A DNA stretch of 64,000 nucleotides, from NCBI GenBank assembly GCA_005804885.1, contig SYOX01000381.1:1-64000 (forward strand). Direction: 5' to 3'. Below are positions 35,747 through 45,226 of the stretch, in pieces. The translations under genes were made by a program, and so were the position numbers. How positions within the stretch are numbered: position 1 is the first letter of the stretch; every line of letters begins with the position of its first letter. Source of the DNA: Pseudomonadota bacterium. GTDB lineage: Bacteria > Myxococcota_A > Bradymonadia > Bradymonadales > GCA-2716585. The notes under the pieces were generated by a model, which saw only the letters and a program-made list of their open reading frames with translations, made no database searches and was not told the DNA's origin.

Positions 35747-36928
35747 CTACTTGTAGAGGAAGATGATCTCGACGCGGTTGTTGCGCAGGCGCTCCTTGCC
35801 GCGGTTCTCGAAGGCAAGCTGGGTGTTGCCGTAGCCGGCCGTCTGCATGCGGCCTGCGGGGATGCTGCGCTGGAGGAAGAAGTCGCGGACGACCTGGGCC
35901 CTGCTCTGCGACAGGGTCATGTTGCGGGTGGCATTGCCGGCCTTCTCGGTGTGTCCGGCGATCATGAGCTGGTAGTCGGGGAAGTCCTTGGCGAGCTTGT
36001 CGACGACGTCGAGCAGGAACATCCTGTTGGGGTCGATGGCGTCCTTGTTGGTCTTGAAGAGCTCGTCGACGGTGATGACCATGCCGCGGCCGTCGATCTT
36101 GACCAGATCGCGGAAGGTGGAGTGGGCCTGTTCGAAGAGCTTCTTGTTGGTGTCGTCGCGCTTGACGGTGTCCTGCTCGGCCTTGAAGGAGGGCAGCGCC
36201 TCCTCGATGGCCTTGGCGAAGAGGAGCTGGGCCTCGACGGCGTCCTGGGCGGCGCGGTCAAAGTCCTTGTTGGTCATGAAGCGCTCGGCGGCCTTGAGCG
36301 CGTTGTTGGCCTTGTTGAAGCTCCCTGGGGCGAAGGTGTCGGCCTTGATGCCCTCGGCCTCGGTGCGGCGGACCTGAGCGGCGGCCAGCGCCTCCTGGGC
36401 GCCGAGCTGCTTCTCCTTCTCGGTGGCGAGCTGTCGCGCCTTCTCGCGCTCGGTCTCGCTCTCGAGCTTGCTGGCGGCCATCTGGCCCTTGAGGGCGATC
36501 TGGTCCTTGAGGACGGTGATGGTCTTGTCGATTTGCTCGCGCTTCTCGTTGTTCTTGTTGCGGACGGTCTGATCGCGGACGTACTTCTCGTTGGCCTGGG
36601 TCATGCGCTCGGTGGCGCGGTTGCGGTCCAGGACGGCCTTGGCCGTGCGGTACTTCATGGTGCCCAGGACGGCGTACTCCTTGACCCGTTCGAGATCCTC
36701 GTCGTCGTAGGCCTCCATGGCGATGACGTGGAACTGCTCGCTGTGGGCCATGACCTCCTTGACCTCGGCGAGCTTGGCCAGCTCCTCGGTGTCCTTGCTC
36801 TGGCGCAGGGCCTCGAAGTCGACGAGCTCCTTGGGCTTGGGCGGCGGCTCGCAGGCCAGGGCCGTGGTCACCAGGGCCGCGAGGCAGGCCCCCATCAGGA
36901 CGCGGGACACCATTTGATTCCAACGCAT
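35747..36928 (-). CDS. OmpA-family lipoprotein with long coiled coil
   Basis: This 393-residue protein has an N-terminal signal ending in LVTTALAC (lipobox ALAC, about residue 26). A long helical, coiled-coil-rich part follows (about 30-250, for example KLESETEREKARQLATEKEK). The C-terminal OmpA-like peptidoglycan-binding domain includes FPDYQLMIAGHTEKAG and LSQSRAQVVRDFFLQRSI, ending with RNNRVEIIFLY. It is probably lipid-anchored to the outer membrane and bound to the cell wall. The ATG at 36928 shares a base with the stop of the upstream gene; GGAGG lies about 11 bp before it, and an in-frame GTG is one codon earlier. Confidence 0.88.
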   Translation of the reverse strand: MRWNQMVSRVLMGACLAALVTTALACEPPPKPKELVDFEALRQSKDTEELAKLAEVKEVMAHSEQFHVIAMEAYDDEDLERVKEYAVLGTMKYRTAKAVLDRNRATERMTQANEKYVRDQTVRNKNNEKREQIDKTITVLKDQIALKGQMAASKLESETEREKARQLATEKEKQLGAQEALAAAQVRRTEAEGIKADTFAPGSFNKANNALKAAERFMTNKDFDRAAQDAVEAQLLFAKAIEEALPSFKAEQDTVKRDDTNKKLFEQAHSTFRDLVKIDGRGMVITVDELFKTNKDAIDPNRMFLLDVVDKLAKDFPDYQLMIAGHTEKAGNATRNMTLSQSRAQVVRDFFLQRSIPAGRMQTAGYGNTQLAFENRGKERLRNNRVEIIFLYK

Positions 36929-37407
36929 CACTTGCTGCCCTCCTTGCTCTTGTCCGAGCCGGCCGTGACCTCTTGCATGAGCTTGCGCTCTTCGAGCTCG
37001 GCCTTCTCCAGGTTGGCCTTGGATTCGAAGGCCTCCTTCTCCATGGCGATGGCGGCCGACTCTCGCTCGAAGGCGGTCTTCTCGACCTTGGCCGTCTCGA
37101 TGACCGCGTCGATCATGGCCAGAGAGATCTCGACCCGGCGCAGGTAGCGCTTGGCGGTCTCCTCCTCCTCCTTGATGATCTGGGCCTGGGCCTCGTTGAT
37201 CCAGAGCTGGGTCAGCTTGATGTCCCCGATGGCCGACTGGAGATCGTTGTCCTTCTTCTCGAGCTCGCCGAGCCGGACGGTGTACTCCTGGACCTTCTCC
37301 TTGAGGTCGGCGATCTCGTCGGCCGACGCCATCGTCGACGCCGACACCGCCACCGCGATGCAGAGCCCCAGGAGGAGGCCGGCGCGGCGTCTGGTTGTCA
37401 TGCTCAT
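36928..37407 (-). CDS. Secreted coiled-coil protein
   Basis: This 159-residue protein has a signal peptide (MSMTTRRRAGLLLGLCIAVA, cleavage after ASA near residue 29). The rest is an almost continuous charged helix (DLKEKVQEYTVRLGELEKKD, then EEEETAKRYLRRVEI and FERESAAIAMEKEAFESKAN). It is probably a periplasmic coiled-coil partner of the OmpA-like lipoprotein encoded directly downstream with a shared stop/start base. It has an AAGGAGA ribosome site and a sigma-70-type promoter just upstream. Confidence 0.8.
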   Translation of the reverse strand: MSMTTRRRAGLLLGLCIAVAVSASTMASADEIADLKEKVQEYTVRLGELEKKDNDLQSAIGDIKLTQLWINEAQAQIIKEEEETAKRYLRRVEISLAMIDAVIETAKVEKTAFERESAAIAMEKEAFESKANLEKAELEERKLMQEVTAGSDKSKEGSK

Positions 37408-37456
37408 GTCTTCATCTCCTTCTTCCCTTGTGCTGCCATCTGCCGAATCCCCCTCC

Positions 37457-37486
37457 CTAATAGCGATTGAGGTCGGGGGCTGTCAA
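37457..37486 (-). promoter_or_regulatory. Sigma-70-type promoter for the coiled-coil/OmpA operon
   Basis: On the minus strand TTGACA (37486-37481) is followed by an 18-bp spacer and TATTAG (37462-37457). Transcription would start near 37450, about 43 nt before the ATG at 37407. Confidence 0.7.
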
Positions 37487-37514
37487 TCGCCTGGGGTTGT
37501 CCCTCCCCGGCGCC

Positions 37515-39752
37515 CTAACCCTCGTAGCGGTGCTTGATGAGGAAGACGATCGCCTCGCGCGCGCTCTCGGCCGTGTAGCCGTGCTTGCTCTGGAGCGCGT
37601 CGAGCGTGACGCGGACCTGCTGGGCCTCTTCGGTCGACATGGACGAGGACGACTCGCCCAGGTGGCTCAAGAGGTTCTGCTTGATGCGCCAGATCTGCTC
37701 TCGGCGCTCCTCGTAGTAGGCCGCGCGCAAGGCCTCGAAATGCCTCGGGAAGATCGCGGGGTAGGACATCGGCTGGCCGGGGTGGTCGATGCTCCAGGCC
37801 GCGATCGAGCCCATGATGTCATTGCGGAAGGCTTCGGCGCTCGAGCCGCCGGCGATGGCGGCCTCGACCTCCTTCATCAGGCCCTCGTCGGGCTCCTCGG
37901 AGCGGCCGGTGGCCCGGTTGTAGAGCTTCTCCTTGCGCAGCCAGTGGGTGACGTGGTCGATGTAGCGCTGGAAGTACTCGCCGTAGCGCGCCTCGTCGAT
38001 GAGCCCCATCGCCGACCGCACGTCCTTGTCGAGCAGGTCGAGGTAGCGCTCGGTGACCACGTCGATGAAGTGCTCGTGGTGGTAGTACTCCCCGTCGGGC
38101 TTGATCTGGAGGAACTGGTAGACGCTCGTCTCGCGCACGAGGCGGCGCAGCTCGTCGAAGATCGCCAGCGGCGACAGGTGCGGGTAGGTCGACAGCTGCG
38201 CGGCCCTCAGGAGCAGCCCCTTCATCTCGCGCGGCGAGGCGCCGTAGCGCCCCTCGTAGACATCGCCGTCGGCGCCGAGGTCCATCATCACGGGCACGGC
38301 GGCCCTGAGGCCGCGGGCCTGATCGGGGCTCAGGCCCTCGGGCACGGCCCCGTCGGCGTAGAGATCGGCCTTCTCCAGCGGGGACAGGTGCTCGATGAGC
38401 CCGCGGACGCCCTCGGGGTGCCGCTCCGGCTCGGGGCGCTTGAGCCGGGTCAGCACCGCCCAGAGCGCCGCGACGTAGGTGCTGTGCGGCGCCATGGGCT
38501 TGCCCATCTCGGTGGCGCTGATCTGCTCCTCGTAGATCCGCTGCTCGACCCTGAAGTCGCGCAGGTAGGGCATGCGGACCAGCTCCAGGCGGGCGTTGAA
38601 GCTGGGGTACTCAGGGCTGCCCTTGAAGGCCGACAGGTAGGTCTCGTTGGCGCTGCCGAGCAGGACGGCGTCGAGGTGGACGTTGGCGTGATCGAGCGAG
38701 ACGGTGGCCTTCTCGCTCGTGGCCAGCAGGTAGCGGTTGTACTCCTGGGGGCGCTTGAGCAGATCGTTGTACTCGACCACCCCCCGGTTGCCGTCGATCA
38801 GATCCCCGACCAGCTCGTGGAGCGTCTGGTTCTGGAGGCTGGCCGGCAAGCTCTGAAGCGACCTGTCCGCGGTCACCTGCCTGGCCCCGGCGTCGACCCT
38901 GAACTGGGGCTCGACCGTCACCGCCCCGATCCTGTAGCGCCGGCTGACGAAGAAGCGCTCGACCTGCACGTGCCGCGTCACGGCCTTGAGGTCGCCCTGG
39001 TAGGCCGTCAACAGCGCCTCGTAGATGCGCTTGGACTTGTGCGAGAGATCCCCGCGCAGGATGTAATCGGAGAGCTTGAAGTCCGCCCCCGCCGGGAGGC
39101 TCTGCTCAAGGAGCCGTCGGCGCGCGCCGGGCTCGATCAAGAATAGCGGGTTGTCCTTGAGCTCGTCGATCAGCTTGGCGTCGACGTCCAGATCGTCGAG
39201 GAAGGCGTAGGTGTCCCGGCTCGACGTCGAGGGCGAGGTCCGCCCTGACCCGCCGAAGCCGATCGACTCCCGCGCGATCTTGTCCGCCGGGAAGATCCAG
39301 TTGAAGCGGTAGAGCGCCCCCTCGTCCGTGTGGCTGTAGGCCTCCAGCGCCCGCTGGACGCAGCCGATCAAGCTGCTCTTGGCCGAGCCGTTGGGGCCGT
39401 GCAGCAGCACCAGCCGCCTTATCCGCCCGTCCTGAACGAAGCTCGTCAAGATCTGGTAGACCGAGGCCTGCGCCTCCTCCTGCCCGATGAGCCGATCCCG
39501 CCCGCCGTCAAAGGGACAATCAAAGAGCTTGTAGTGCTTGCGACGGCCAAGCACCGTCTCGAACTCCTCGACCCCGAAGTGGTCAAAGCAGTCCCGCACA
39601 TACTGCGCCGAGCTGCGCGCAAAGCGCATCGGGTGCTCCATGACCAGCTCGACGAACTGCGTAAAGCTCAGCAGCCGCCGATGCTCCACGAAGCTCTCTC
39701 TGGCCCGCTTCGACAGATCCCCGAGAAAGACGTCGGCCTTCCCGCTCCCCAT
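37515..39752 (-). CDS. prkA: PrkA-family serine protein kinase / AAA+ protein
   Basis: This 745-residue protein opens with a PrkA-type AAA+ domain: RLLSFTQFVELVMEHPMRFA, Walker A in LLHGPNGSAKSSL (about residues 115-125), and IDELKDNPLFLIEP. A later part has ERFFVSRRYRIGAVTVEPQ, GVVEYNDLLKRP and AVLLGSANETYL. The C-terminal region contains GLIEHLSPLEKADLYADG and EYFQRYIDHVTHWLRKEKL, all typical of PrkA/YeaG. Family members act in stress and stationary-phase or sporulation control. It is about 100 residues longer than E. coli YeaG. The usual partners YeaH and SpoVR are not in this window. GGAG lies just before the ATG at 39752; the longer open frame is not needed. Confidence 0.93.
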   Translation of the reverse strand: MGSGKADVFLGDLSKRARESFVEHRRLLSFTQFVELVMEHPMRFARSSAQYVRDCFDHFGVEEFETVLGRRKHYKLFDCPFDGGRDRLIGQEEAQASVYQILTSFVQDGRIRRLVLLHGPNGSAKSSLIGCVQRALEAYSHTDEGALYRFNWIFPADKIARESIGFGGSGRTSPSTSSRDTYAFLDDLDVDAKLIDELKDNPLFLIEPGARRRLLEQSLPAGADFKLSDYILRGDLSHKSKRIYEALLTAYQGDLKAVTRHVQVERFFVSRRYRIGAVTVEPQFRVDAGARQVTADRSLQSLPASLQNQTLHELVGDLIDGNRGVVEYNDLLKRPQEYNRYLLATSEKATVSLDHANVHLDAVLLGSANETYLSAFKGSPEYPSFNARLELVRMPYLRDFRVEQRIYEEQISATEMGKPMAPHSTYVAALWAVLTRLKRPEPERHPEGVRGLIEHLSPLEKADLYADGAVPEGLSPDQARGLRAAVPVMMDLGADGDVYEGRYGASPREMKGLLLRAAQLSTYPHLSPLAIFDELRRLVRETSVYQFLQIKPDGEYYHHEHFIDVVTERYLDLLDKDVRSAMGLIDEARYGEYFQRYIDHVTHWLRKEKLYNRATGRSEEPDEGLMKEVEAAIAGGSSAEAFRNDIMGSIAAWSIDHPGQPMSYPAIFPRHFEALRAAYYEERREQIWRIKQNLLSHLGESSSSMSTEEAQQVRVTLDALQSKHGYTAESAREAIVFLIKHRYEG

Positions 39753-39796
39753 GGCTTCTCCTTGCCCTCTTCGCGCGACCCCGCGCGACGGACTGC

Positions 39797-40303
39797 CTAA
39801 TTCGCGGCGACCTTGATCGACACGTCCTTCTTGAAGAGCTCGCACTTCTCCTCATTGCAGATGCTGAACTTGACGCTGGCCGTCAGCTCGCCCTCCCCCG
39901 CCGCCTTGGCCTCCACCGGGAAGGTCACCGACGCCTTCTCCTTCGACAAGGACCAGGCGTCCTTCTTGAGCGACTCGGCCACCGTCAGGTTCTCGCCGCC
40001 CTTGAGATCCACCGACCACGGGTACATCTCGTTGATCTTGTAGCCCGAGGCCGGCGTGATCGTGATCGCGCCCTCGGCCTTCGATCCCACCGCGACCGTC
40101 ACCGCCGCCGCGTCCAACGTGTAGATGTCCGCCTTCGCACCCTCATCGGGCGCCGCCTTCGAACCCTCGATCGGGGCCTCGGCCTTCGGGGCCTCCACCA
40201 CCGGCTCCGCCGCAGGCTCAGCCGAGTTCGGAGTCTCGCAACCCGCCGTCACGATCAACAACCCCGCGACCAGGGCCAACAACACCACCTCAGTTCGCCT
40301 CAT
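39797..40303 (-). CDS. Lipoprotein with DsbD N-terminal-like domain
   Basis: This 168-residue protein has a signal (MRRTEVVLLALVAGLLIVTA) with lipobox TAGC at about residue 22, then an Ala/Pro/Glu-rich linker to about residue 60. The C-terminal domain has beta motifs (ITITPASGYKINEMYPWSVD) and a two-cysteine strand, FSICNEEKCELF, as in the redox-active alpha domain of DsbD and in related lipoproteins. It may exchange disulfides in the periplasm, but this is inferred from one motif. GGAGGGAG precedes the ATG. The stop is 44 bp before the PrkA start, so co-transcription is likely. Confidence 0.75.
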   Translation of the reverse strand: MRRTEVVLLALVAGLLIVTAGCETPNSAEPAAEPVVEAPKAEAPIEGSKAAPDEGAKADIYTLDAAAVTVAVGSKAEGAITITPASGYKINEMYPWSVDLKGGENLTVAESLKKDAWSLSKEKASVTFPVEAKAAGEGELTASVKFSICNEEKCELFKKDVSIKVAAN

Positions 40304-40492
40304 CTCTCTCCCTCCACGCCGCATGTTGGAAACCTGAACCTCGAAAACCAATCCCACAGACGCCGCGCAGCATACACCCAACCGACACCCACGTCGAAGC
40401 TCTGCGCCCTCCAATCAACATGTCACCAGGGCCGCCCCTGCTTCCCACCTCGCCTGGGGCACCCGCGCCCCCCTCGGAATCAAGGCCGGGGC

Positions 40493-40521
40493 TGGTCAAG
40501 GTCCGGGCCCTCTGGTAATAC
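40493..40521 (+). promoter_or_regulatory. Possible sigma-70-type promoter for the signalling island
   Basis: TGGTCA (40493-40498), a 17-bp spacer and TAATAC (40516-40521), preceded by a TG-like extension, lie about 75 bp before the ATG at 40595. The match is moderate. The rest of the 291-bp divergent gap (40304-40594) shows nothing else clear. Confidence 0.4.
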
Positions 40522-40594
40522 TCCGAGACAGCCACAAAGGGGACGCGCGGCCTCGCCCGGCTCCCCCTCAACCCTCAACCGATCGGCGCCCCAG

Positions 40595-41347
40595 ATGGGA
40601 AAAAAACCTACTATCGACGGCCACTTGCGGCTCGACGAGCAGCGCCACCAGGCGCGCCGCAGGCTGATCATCTCCGGCCTCACCGCCCTCGTCATGATGG
40701 CCTCCGGCGTCGCCCTCGTCGCTGGCCTCAAGCCCGCCGAGCAGGCCGAGGTCGCGGCGCCCGACGAGAGCCAGGCCCCCGACCTCGCCCCCGATCAGGC
40801 GCCTGCCGAGGTCGCAGACGCAAAGCCCGACGAGGATGAGGCCGCCCCCACCGCGCCCGCCGCCGACGTCGAAGAAACACCGCCGCAGGCGATCGCCGAT
40901 CCCGCCGTCGCGGCGGAGAGCGGCGACGCCGCGAAGGGCGACGAGCCAGACGCGGCGCCGGCTTTCGACGATGGCCCCTCGGACGACGGCGCAGCGGCGG
41001 CCCAAGGCGCCGAGGGCCAGTGGTGGCTCGGGATCCACGGCAAGCGGTGCAAGCTGGAGCTTGGGGAGCACAAGAGGCTCATCATGCGCGAGGGCCGGCT
41101 GAACAAGGACGAGTCGACGACCTACGGACCCTTCGCCAACGGCCCCGTCGCCGCCCGCGTGCAAGAGGATCTCAACCCGGAGGTCACCGTCCACCACATC
41201 GGCCTCCACCCCAGGAACCAGCGCCCGAGCCTGGCCTACGTCACCCTCCATCAGCAGGGCAAGGACACCCTGGGCATCCTCCCCCTGCAGATCTCCGGCG
41301 ATCAGCTCACCCTGACGCCTGTCGCCGTCAAGGCCCCCCGCCGATGA
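40595..41347 (+). CDS. Single-pass membrane protein with acidic linker, unknown function
   Basis: This 250-residue protein has a short charged N-terminus, one transmembrane helix at about residues 24-44 (LIISGLTALVMMASGVALVA) and a long Ala/Pro/Asp-rich linker (about 45-140). Its C-terminal domain of about 110 residues starts at QWWLGIHGKRCKLELGEHKR. That domain probably lies in the periplasm and has no motif I recognise. The stop overlaps the start of the zinc-ribbon/FHA gene by 4 bp, so it is part of the signalling operon. Confidence 0.75.
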   Translation: MGKKPTIDGHLRLDEQRHQARRRLIISGLTALVMMASGVALVAGLKPAEQAEVAAPDESQAPDLAPDQAPAEVADAKPDEDEAAPTAPAADVEETPPQAIADPAVAAESGDAAKGDEPDAAPAFDDGPSDDGAAAAQGAEGQWWLGIHGKRCKLELGEHKRLIMREGRLNKDESTTYGPFANGPVAARVQEDLNPEVTVHHIGLHPRNQRPSLAYVTLHQQGKDTLGILPLQISGDQLTLTPVAVKAPRR

Positions 41348-43053
41348 TCGACTGTCCGCGATGTGGCGCGCTCAACGCCAGCGAGCGGAAGCGCTGCGTG
41401 CGCTGTCAGGCCTGGTTGCCCGTCACCTTGCCCAAGGTCGAGCCCAAGGCCAACGCCAAGGAGGGCGCCGGGGAGCCCGAGGTGCCCCTGGACGACGCCG
41501 TCCTCGATTACAGCCAGAGCGACAAGGGCGGCGTCACGCTGGTTCACCGCCCCGAGCCGCAAGCTCCCCTTCGGAACAAGTCCCGCGAGGTCCCCTTCAA
41601 CCTCGATGAGGAGGACATCTTCACCTCCGCCGAGATCTCCGACGACCTCGGCACTCCCTCGGAGTCGCGCCCACAGCGCGCCCCGACGCCTCGCGCGGCG
41701 CTCGAGAAGCCCATCAAGCGGAGGCTGGGAGAGGCGGCGGCCCCGGCATCCGGGAGGACGCCGCCCCCGCTGCCGACCCGGGAGATCGCCACGGTCGTGC
41801 GCAAGATCGCCCGACCTGAGGCGGCTCCACCGCCGGGGGTCGCCGTCGCCTACGTCCCTGGCCGGGGCATCGTCCCCGTCGACGTCAAGGCCGCCGAGGC
41901 GCCGCCCACCGGACAGATCGGGGCGGCGTCGAGCGCGAGGCCGGGATCTCCGTCAGGCTCCGAGCTCAAGGCGCGCGCTTCGACCCCCGCTCCCCCGCCC
42001 CTCCCCGCACAGGGCGCCTCCGACCTCCGCACATCCGAAGCCGCGATGAGGCTCAAGGCCGCGGTCAAGGCCGCGGTCCGCGCGCGCTCGGAGGGGGCGT
42101 TCGATCCGCCAATGGAGGCCCCGACGCTGGTCTCCCCCTACCCCCTGTCTCCCGATCCGGCGCAGGATCTGGGCGAGGTCGTGAAGCTCGGGGCGCTCTT
42201 TGTCATGGGCGATGAGCCCTCGGAGGACGCCCCGGCTGAGGCGACGAGGGAGGCCGCCGTCGAGCGCGACAAGGGAGATGGGCCGCAAGACCCGTCGGCG
42301 GAGGCGGCGATCGAGGCGGCGTTGCAGGGCGCCGGGGCGGGCGCAAAGGCGCGGGGGCCGCGCGTCTTCCTGGCGGGAGACGGCGAGCCGGACGCGGTGA
42401 CCCGGACGGAGGTCGGCGCCATCCTGGTCCAGAGCGCGGCGATCAAGCTGGAGCGCCTCGACGCGGACGGGAGCGTCCACACGGCCCACAGGCTGGAGCA
42501 GGGCCGCCACTTCATCGGTCGAGAGGAGGGAGACATCCTGTTGTCGAGCGACAAGGCCGCGTCACCGTGGCACGCGCAGCTCCTCGTCGCCGGGGGCAAG
42601 GTCTCCATCAAGGACATGGGGTCGCTCAACGGCGTCCACGTGCGGATCGAGGGCGATCGGCGCTTGTCGGACAAGGACTCGATGCTCGTCGGCGGCCAGC
42701 GCTTCATCTTCCGGTCGTCCTGGGATCCGCGCGAGGAGGAGGACACCGTCGAGCTTGGCGGCGCGGGGTACGCGGACCCGACCAGGCTGCTCTTGAAGCG
42801 CGCCGGGGGTGAGGTCGTCGGGGTCTACTTCGTCGGGGAGGGGCTGGCGATAGGGCGAACGCGGGGCGAGCTGGCCTTCGGGGCCGACGAGCGCATGGCG
42901 GACGAGCACGCCGCGATCCGGCGGGTCGAGGGCGGCTTCGTGATCCGATCGCTGAGCGCGCGCGGGGTGATGGTGTCGATCCGCGAGGAGGTGGCGCTGT
43001 CGGACGGGCAGACCTTTCAGCTCGGACGAACGTTGTTCAGGGTCGCGTTGTAG
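41344..43053 (+). CDS. Zinc-ribbon protein with two FHA domains
   Basis: This 569-residue protein begins with a four-Cys zinc ribbon, CPRCGALNASERKRCVRC. A disordered Pro/Ala-rich middle (about 25-350) leads to two FHA-type domains. The first (about 375-460) has HFIGREEGDILLSSD, the His of SPWHAQL and SLNGVHV. The second (about 480-565) has LAIGRTRGELAFG, DEHAAIRR and RGVMVSI. FHA domains bind phosphothreonine, so this protein probably reads the output of the Ser/Thr kinase encoded 125 bp downstream. The first FHA keeps a GRE motif; the second is more diverged (GRT, no SxxH) and may not bind phosphate. Confidence 0.85.
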   Translation: MIDCPRCGALNASERKRCVRCQAWLPVTLPKVEPKANAKEGAGEPEVPLDDAVLDYSQSDKGGVTLVHRPEPQAPLRNKSREVPFNLDEEDIFTSAEISDDLGTPSESRPQRAPTPRAALEKPIKRRLGEAAAPASGRTPPPLPTREIATVVRKIARPEAAPPPGVAVAYVPGRGIVPVDVKAAEAPPTGQIGAASSARPGSPSGSELKARASTPAPPPLPAQGASDLRTSEAAMRLKAAVKAAVRARSEGAFDPPMEAPTLVSPYPLSPDPAQDLGEVVKLGALFVMGDEPSEDAPAEATREAAVERDKGDGPQDPSAEAAIEAALQGAGAGAKARGPRVFLAGDGEPDAVTRTEVGAILVQSAAIKLERLDADGSVHTAHRLEQGRHFIGREEGDILLSSDKAASPWHAQLLVAGGKVSIKDMGSLNGVHVRIEGDRRLSDKDSMLVGGQRFIFRSSWDPREEEDTVELGGAGYADPTRLLLKRAGGEVVGVYFVGEGLAIGRTRGELAFGADERMADEHAAIRRVEGGFVIRSLSARGVMVSIREEVALSDGQTFQLGRTLFRVAL

Positions 43054-43114
43054 GTCCGCAGCGCCGCGATCGCTCTGTCTGCGCGGGCGCCTCGCGGGCT
43101 CGCGGGGCGGCGCC

Positions 43115-43144
43115 TTTACATCGAGCGGCGCGGCTGCCTAGAAT
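43115..43144 (+). promoter_or_regulatory. Sigma-70-type promoter for the Ser/Thr kinase gene
   Basis: TTTACA (43115-43120), an 18-bp spacer and TAGAAT (43139-43144) lie 34 bp before the kinase ATG. This suggests the kinase can be expressed separately from the upstream FHA gene. Confidence 0.6.
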
Positions 43145-43177
43145 CGTCCCATCCAGGGGGCAGGAGCGACCTTCAAG

Positions 43178-45181
43178 ATGTCATACTCGGGCATGATCGG
43201 CGAGCACCTCGGAAGGTACCGTGTCGAGGAGGAGGTCGGCCAGGGCGGCATGTCCGTGGTCTACCGAGGCCGCGACACGGTGCTCCAGCGCCAGGTCGCC
43301 ATCAAGGTCCTGCACCCCCACCTGCAGAACCGGGCCGAGTCCAGGGCGCGCTTTGAGCGCGAGGCGCAGGCCGTCGCCAAGCTCTCCCACCCTAACATAT
43401 TGCAGATATACGACTTTTCTGAAGCAGGCAGCACGCGCAGCTACATCGTCACCGAGTTCATCCGGGGCAAGACGCTGCGGGACTTCATCGACGACCGGCC
43501 GATCGCGCACCCCGAGGTCGCGGCGATGATGGGGGTGCAGCTGTGCGAGGCGGTGCAGCACGCCCACGAGCTGGGGATCATCCACCGGGACATCAAGCCC
43601 GAGAACGTGATGATCTGCGAGGACGGGGTGCTCAAGCTGATGGACTTCGGCATCGCGCAGATCCTGGACGCCCACGCGATGACGATGACGGGGACCCTGC
43701 TGGGCTCGCCGGCGCACATGAGCCCGGAGATGATCGAGGGGCTGCCGCTGGACTTCAGGGCGGACGTCTTCAGCCTCGGGACGCTGCTCTACTTTGCGGC
43801 CACTGGCGAGCTGCCCTTCACGGGGTCCAACCCGCCGCTGGTGCTCAAGGCCATCCTGGAGGGGAACTACACCGAAGCCGAGATGGTCAACCCGCGCGTG
43901 GGGCGGACGCTGTCGAGGATCATCGACCGGTGCCTGGAGCGCGACGCCGAGGATCGCTTCGAATCGATGAGCGCGCTGCGCGACAGCCTCAAGGCCTTCC
44001 TCGATGACTGCAACCTCGGCGAGGTCGACGCGTGGCTGGCGAGCTACCTCGTGGAGGCCAGAGGGACGACCGTGCGGCTGCGTGGGCACCTGCTCGAGGT
44101 GCTGGAGCGTCGAGGCCGGGAGGCGCTCAAGGCCGGGAGGGTGGCGCAGGCGCTGGAGTACTTCAACCGCGTCCTGGCCATCGATCCTGAGCACGAGCAG
44201 GTCCTGCGGCTCATCCGCCGCATCGACATGCGGCGCAAGGTCTACGTCTATGTGGGGGCCGCGGCGATGTTGCTGGTGACGGCCAGCGTCGTCGCCTGGG
44301 CCAGCGCGGACCCCGACGAGCCGCCCGAGCGGCCCACGCCTGCCCCCGTACTCGCCGTCGACACCGCCCAGGTCGAAGACGACGCGCGCTTCCTGGCCGA
44401 CGCCACGGGCCGCCAGAGTCGGAAGTTGACCCGCGATCTGGCCGTCGCGCAGGAGCAGATCAGGGCTCGCGCGGTCGTCGCCGGCCAGCAGCAGGCCACC
44501 TCGCTGCGCGTGAGCGCCGAGTCCGTCGCCCAGGCCATCGCAGCGCCCGACGCCGACGATCCCAGGGCCTCCAACGGGAAGAACGATCCGAAGGGCACCG
44601 CCCGCAAGGACGACAAGGAGGCCTTGGCGAGGGCGGGCGATCCGGCCAAGGACGGGGCGCCGATCGGCGACGCGACGCCGGTCAAGGAGGTCGCGGTTCA
44701 GGAGGAGCTCGTCCTGGTGCGCTTCAGCCTCCAGAACCCCAAGGAGGGCATCAGCGTCGAGGTCAACGGCCAACCCTATACAAACGCTCAACTTTCCAAG
44801 GGGGTCCGCGTGCCTCGCGGCCTGATCAAGTACACCGCCACCCACGCCCTGTGCGAGACCTGGCGGGCCTCGATCCCGGACGGGGGCCGGGATCTGATCA
44901 ACGTCGCCGTCAAGCTCAAGTTCAAGCCCGGCGCGCTCTACGTCGACTCGGGCGAGGATCGCAACGCCTTCGTCCAGATCTACGACATCACCGGGTCGCA
45001 GATCGCCCACGGCCGCTCCCACGCCACGATCAGCGTCCCGATCATCGATCCCGAGAGCGGGCGGCGCAGCTTGAAGGTCAACGTCATCCCGAGCATCGCG
45101 GGCGCGCGGCCAGCGCTGGGTCGACAGGTCATCGTGACGGCGGGCCGCCCCACGCGATTGAGCGTGAACTTGAAGCCCTGA
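43178..45181 (+). CDS. Membrane-anchored Hanks-type Ser/Thr protein kinase
   Basis: This 667-residue protein has an N-terminal kinase domain (about residues 10-275) with all key residues: glycine loop GQGGMSVVYRG, K43 in VAIKV, catalytic HRDIKPEN (D138), DFG at 156-158 and GSPAHMSPE as the activation-segment end. A TPR-like segment follows at about 310-350 (EALKAGRVAQALEYFNRVLA). One transmembrane helix lies at about 355-373, and a periplasmic region of about 290 residues contains PEGA-like strands (ISVEVNGQPYTNAQLSKGVR). It probably phosphorylates cytoplasmic targets in response to an envelope signal. Candidate readers are the FHA proteins encoded on either side. Confidence 0.92.
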   Translation: MSYSGMIGEHLGRYRVEEEVGQGGMSVVYRGRDTVLQRQVAIKVLHPHLQNRAESRARFEREAQAVAKLSHPNILQIYDFSEAGSTRSYIVTEFIRGKTLRDFIDDRPIAHPEVAAMMGVQLCEAVQHAHELGIIHRDIKPENVMICEDGVLKLMDFGIAQILDAHAMTMTGTLLGSPAHMSPEMIEGLPLDFRADVFSLGTLLYFAATGELPFTGSNPPLVLKAILEGNYTEAEMVNPRVGRTLSRIIDRCLERDAEDRFESMSALRDSLKAFLDDCNLGEVDAWLASYLVEARGTTVRLRGHLLEVLERRGREALKAGRVAQALEYFNRVLAIDPEHEQVLRLIRRIDMRRKVYVYVGAAAMLLVTASVVAWASADPDEPPERPTPAPVLAVDTAQVEDDARFLADATGRQSRKLTRDLAVAQEQIRARAVVAGQQQATSLRVSAESVAQAIAAPDADDPRASNGKNDPKGTARKDDKEALARAGDPAKDGAPIGDATPVKEVAVQEELVLVRFSLQNPKEGISVEVNGQPYTNAQLSKGVRVPRGLIKYTATHALCETWRASIPDGGRDLINVAVKLKFKPGALYVDSGEDRNAFVQIYDITGSQIAHGRSHATISVPIIDPESGRRSLKVNVIPSIAGARPALGRQVIVTAGRPTRLSVNLKP

Positions 45182-45186
45182 GCGTG

Positions 45187-45193
45187 CTATAAG
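45187..45193 (+). promoter_or_regulatory. Possible extended -10 element upstream of the TPR gene
   Basis: TGCTATAAG, an extended -10 form, lies about 35 bp before the ATG at 45227. No convincing -35 element is placed correctly, so this is weak support. Confidence 0.3.
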
Positions 45194-45226
45194 TGGCGGC
45201 TCTACGACGACCTGCGTCGAGTCGCA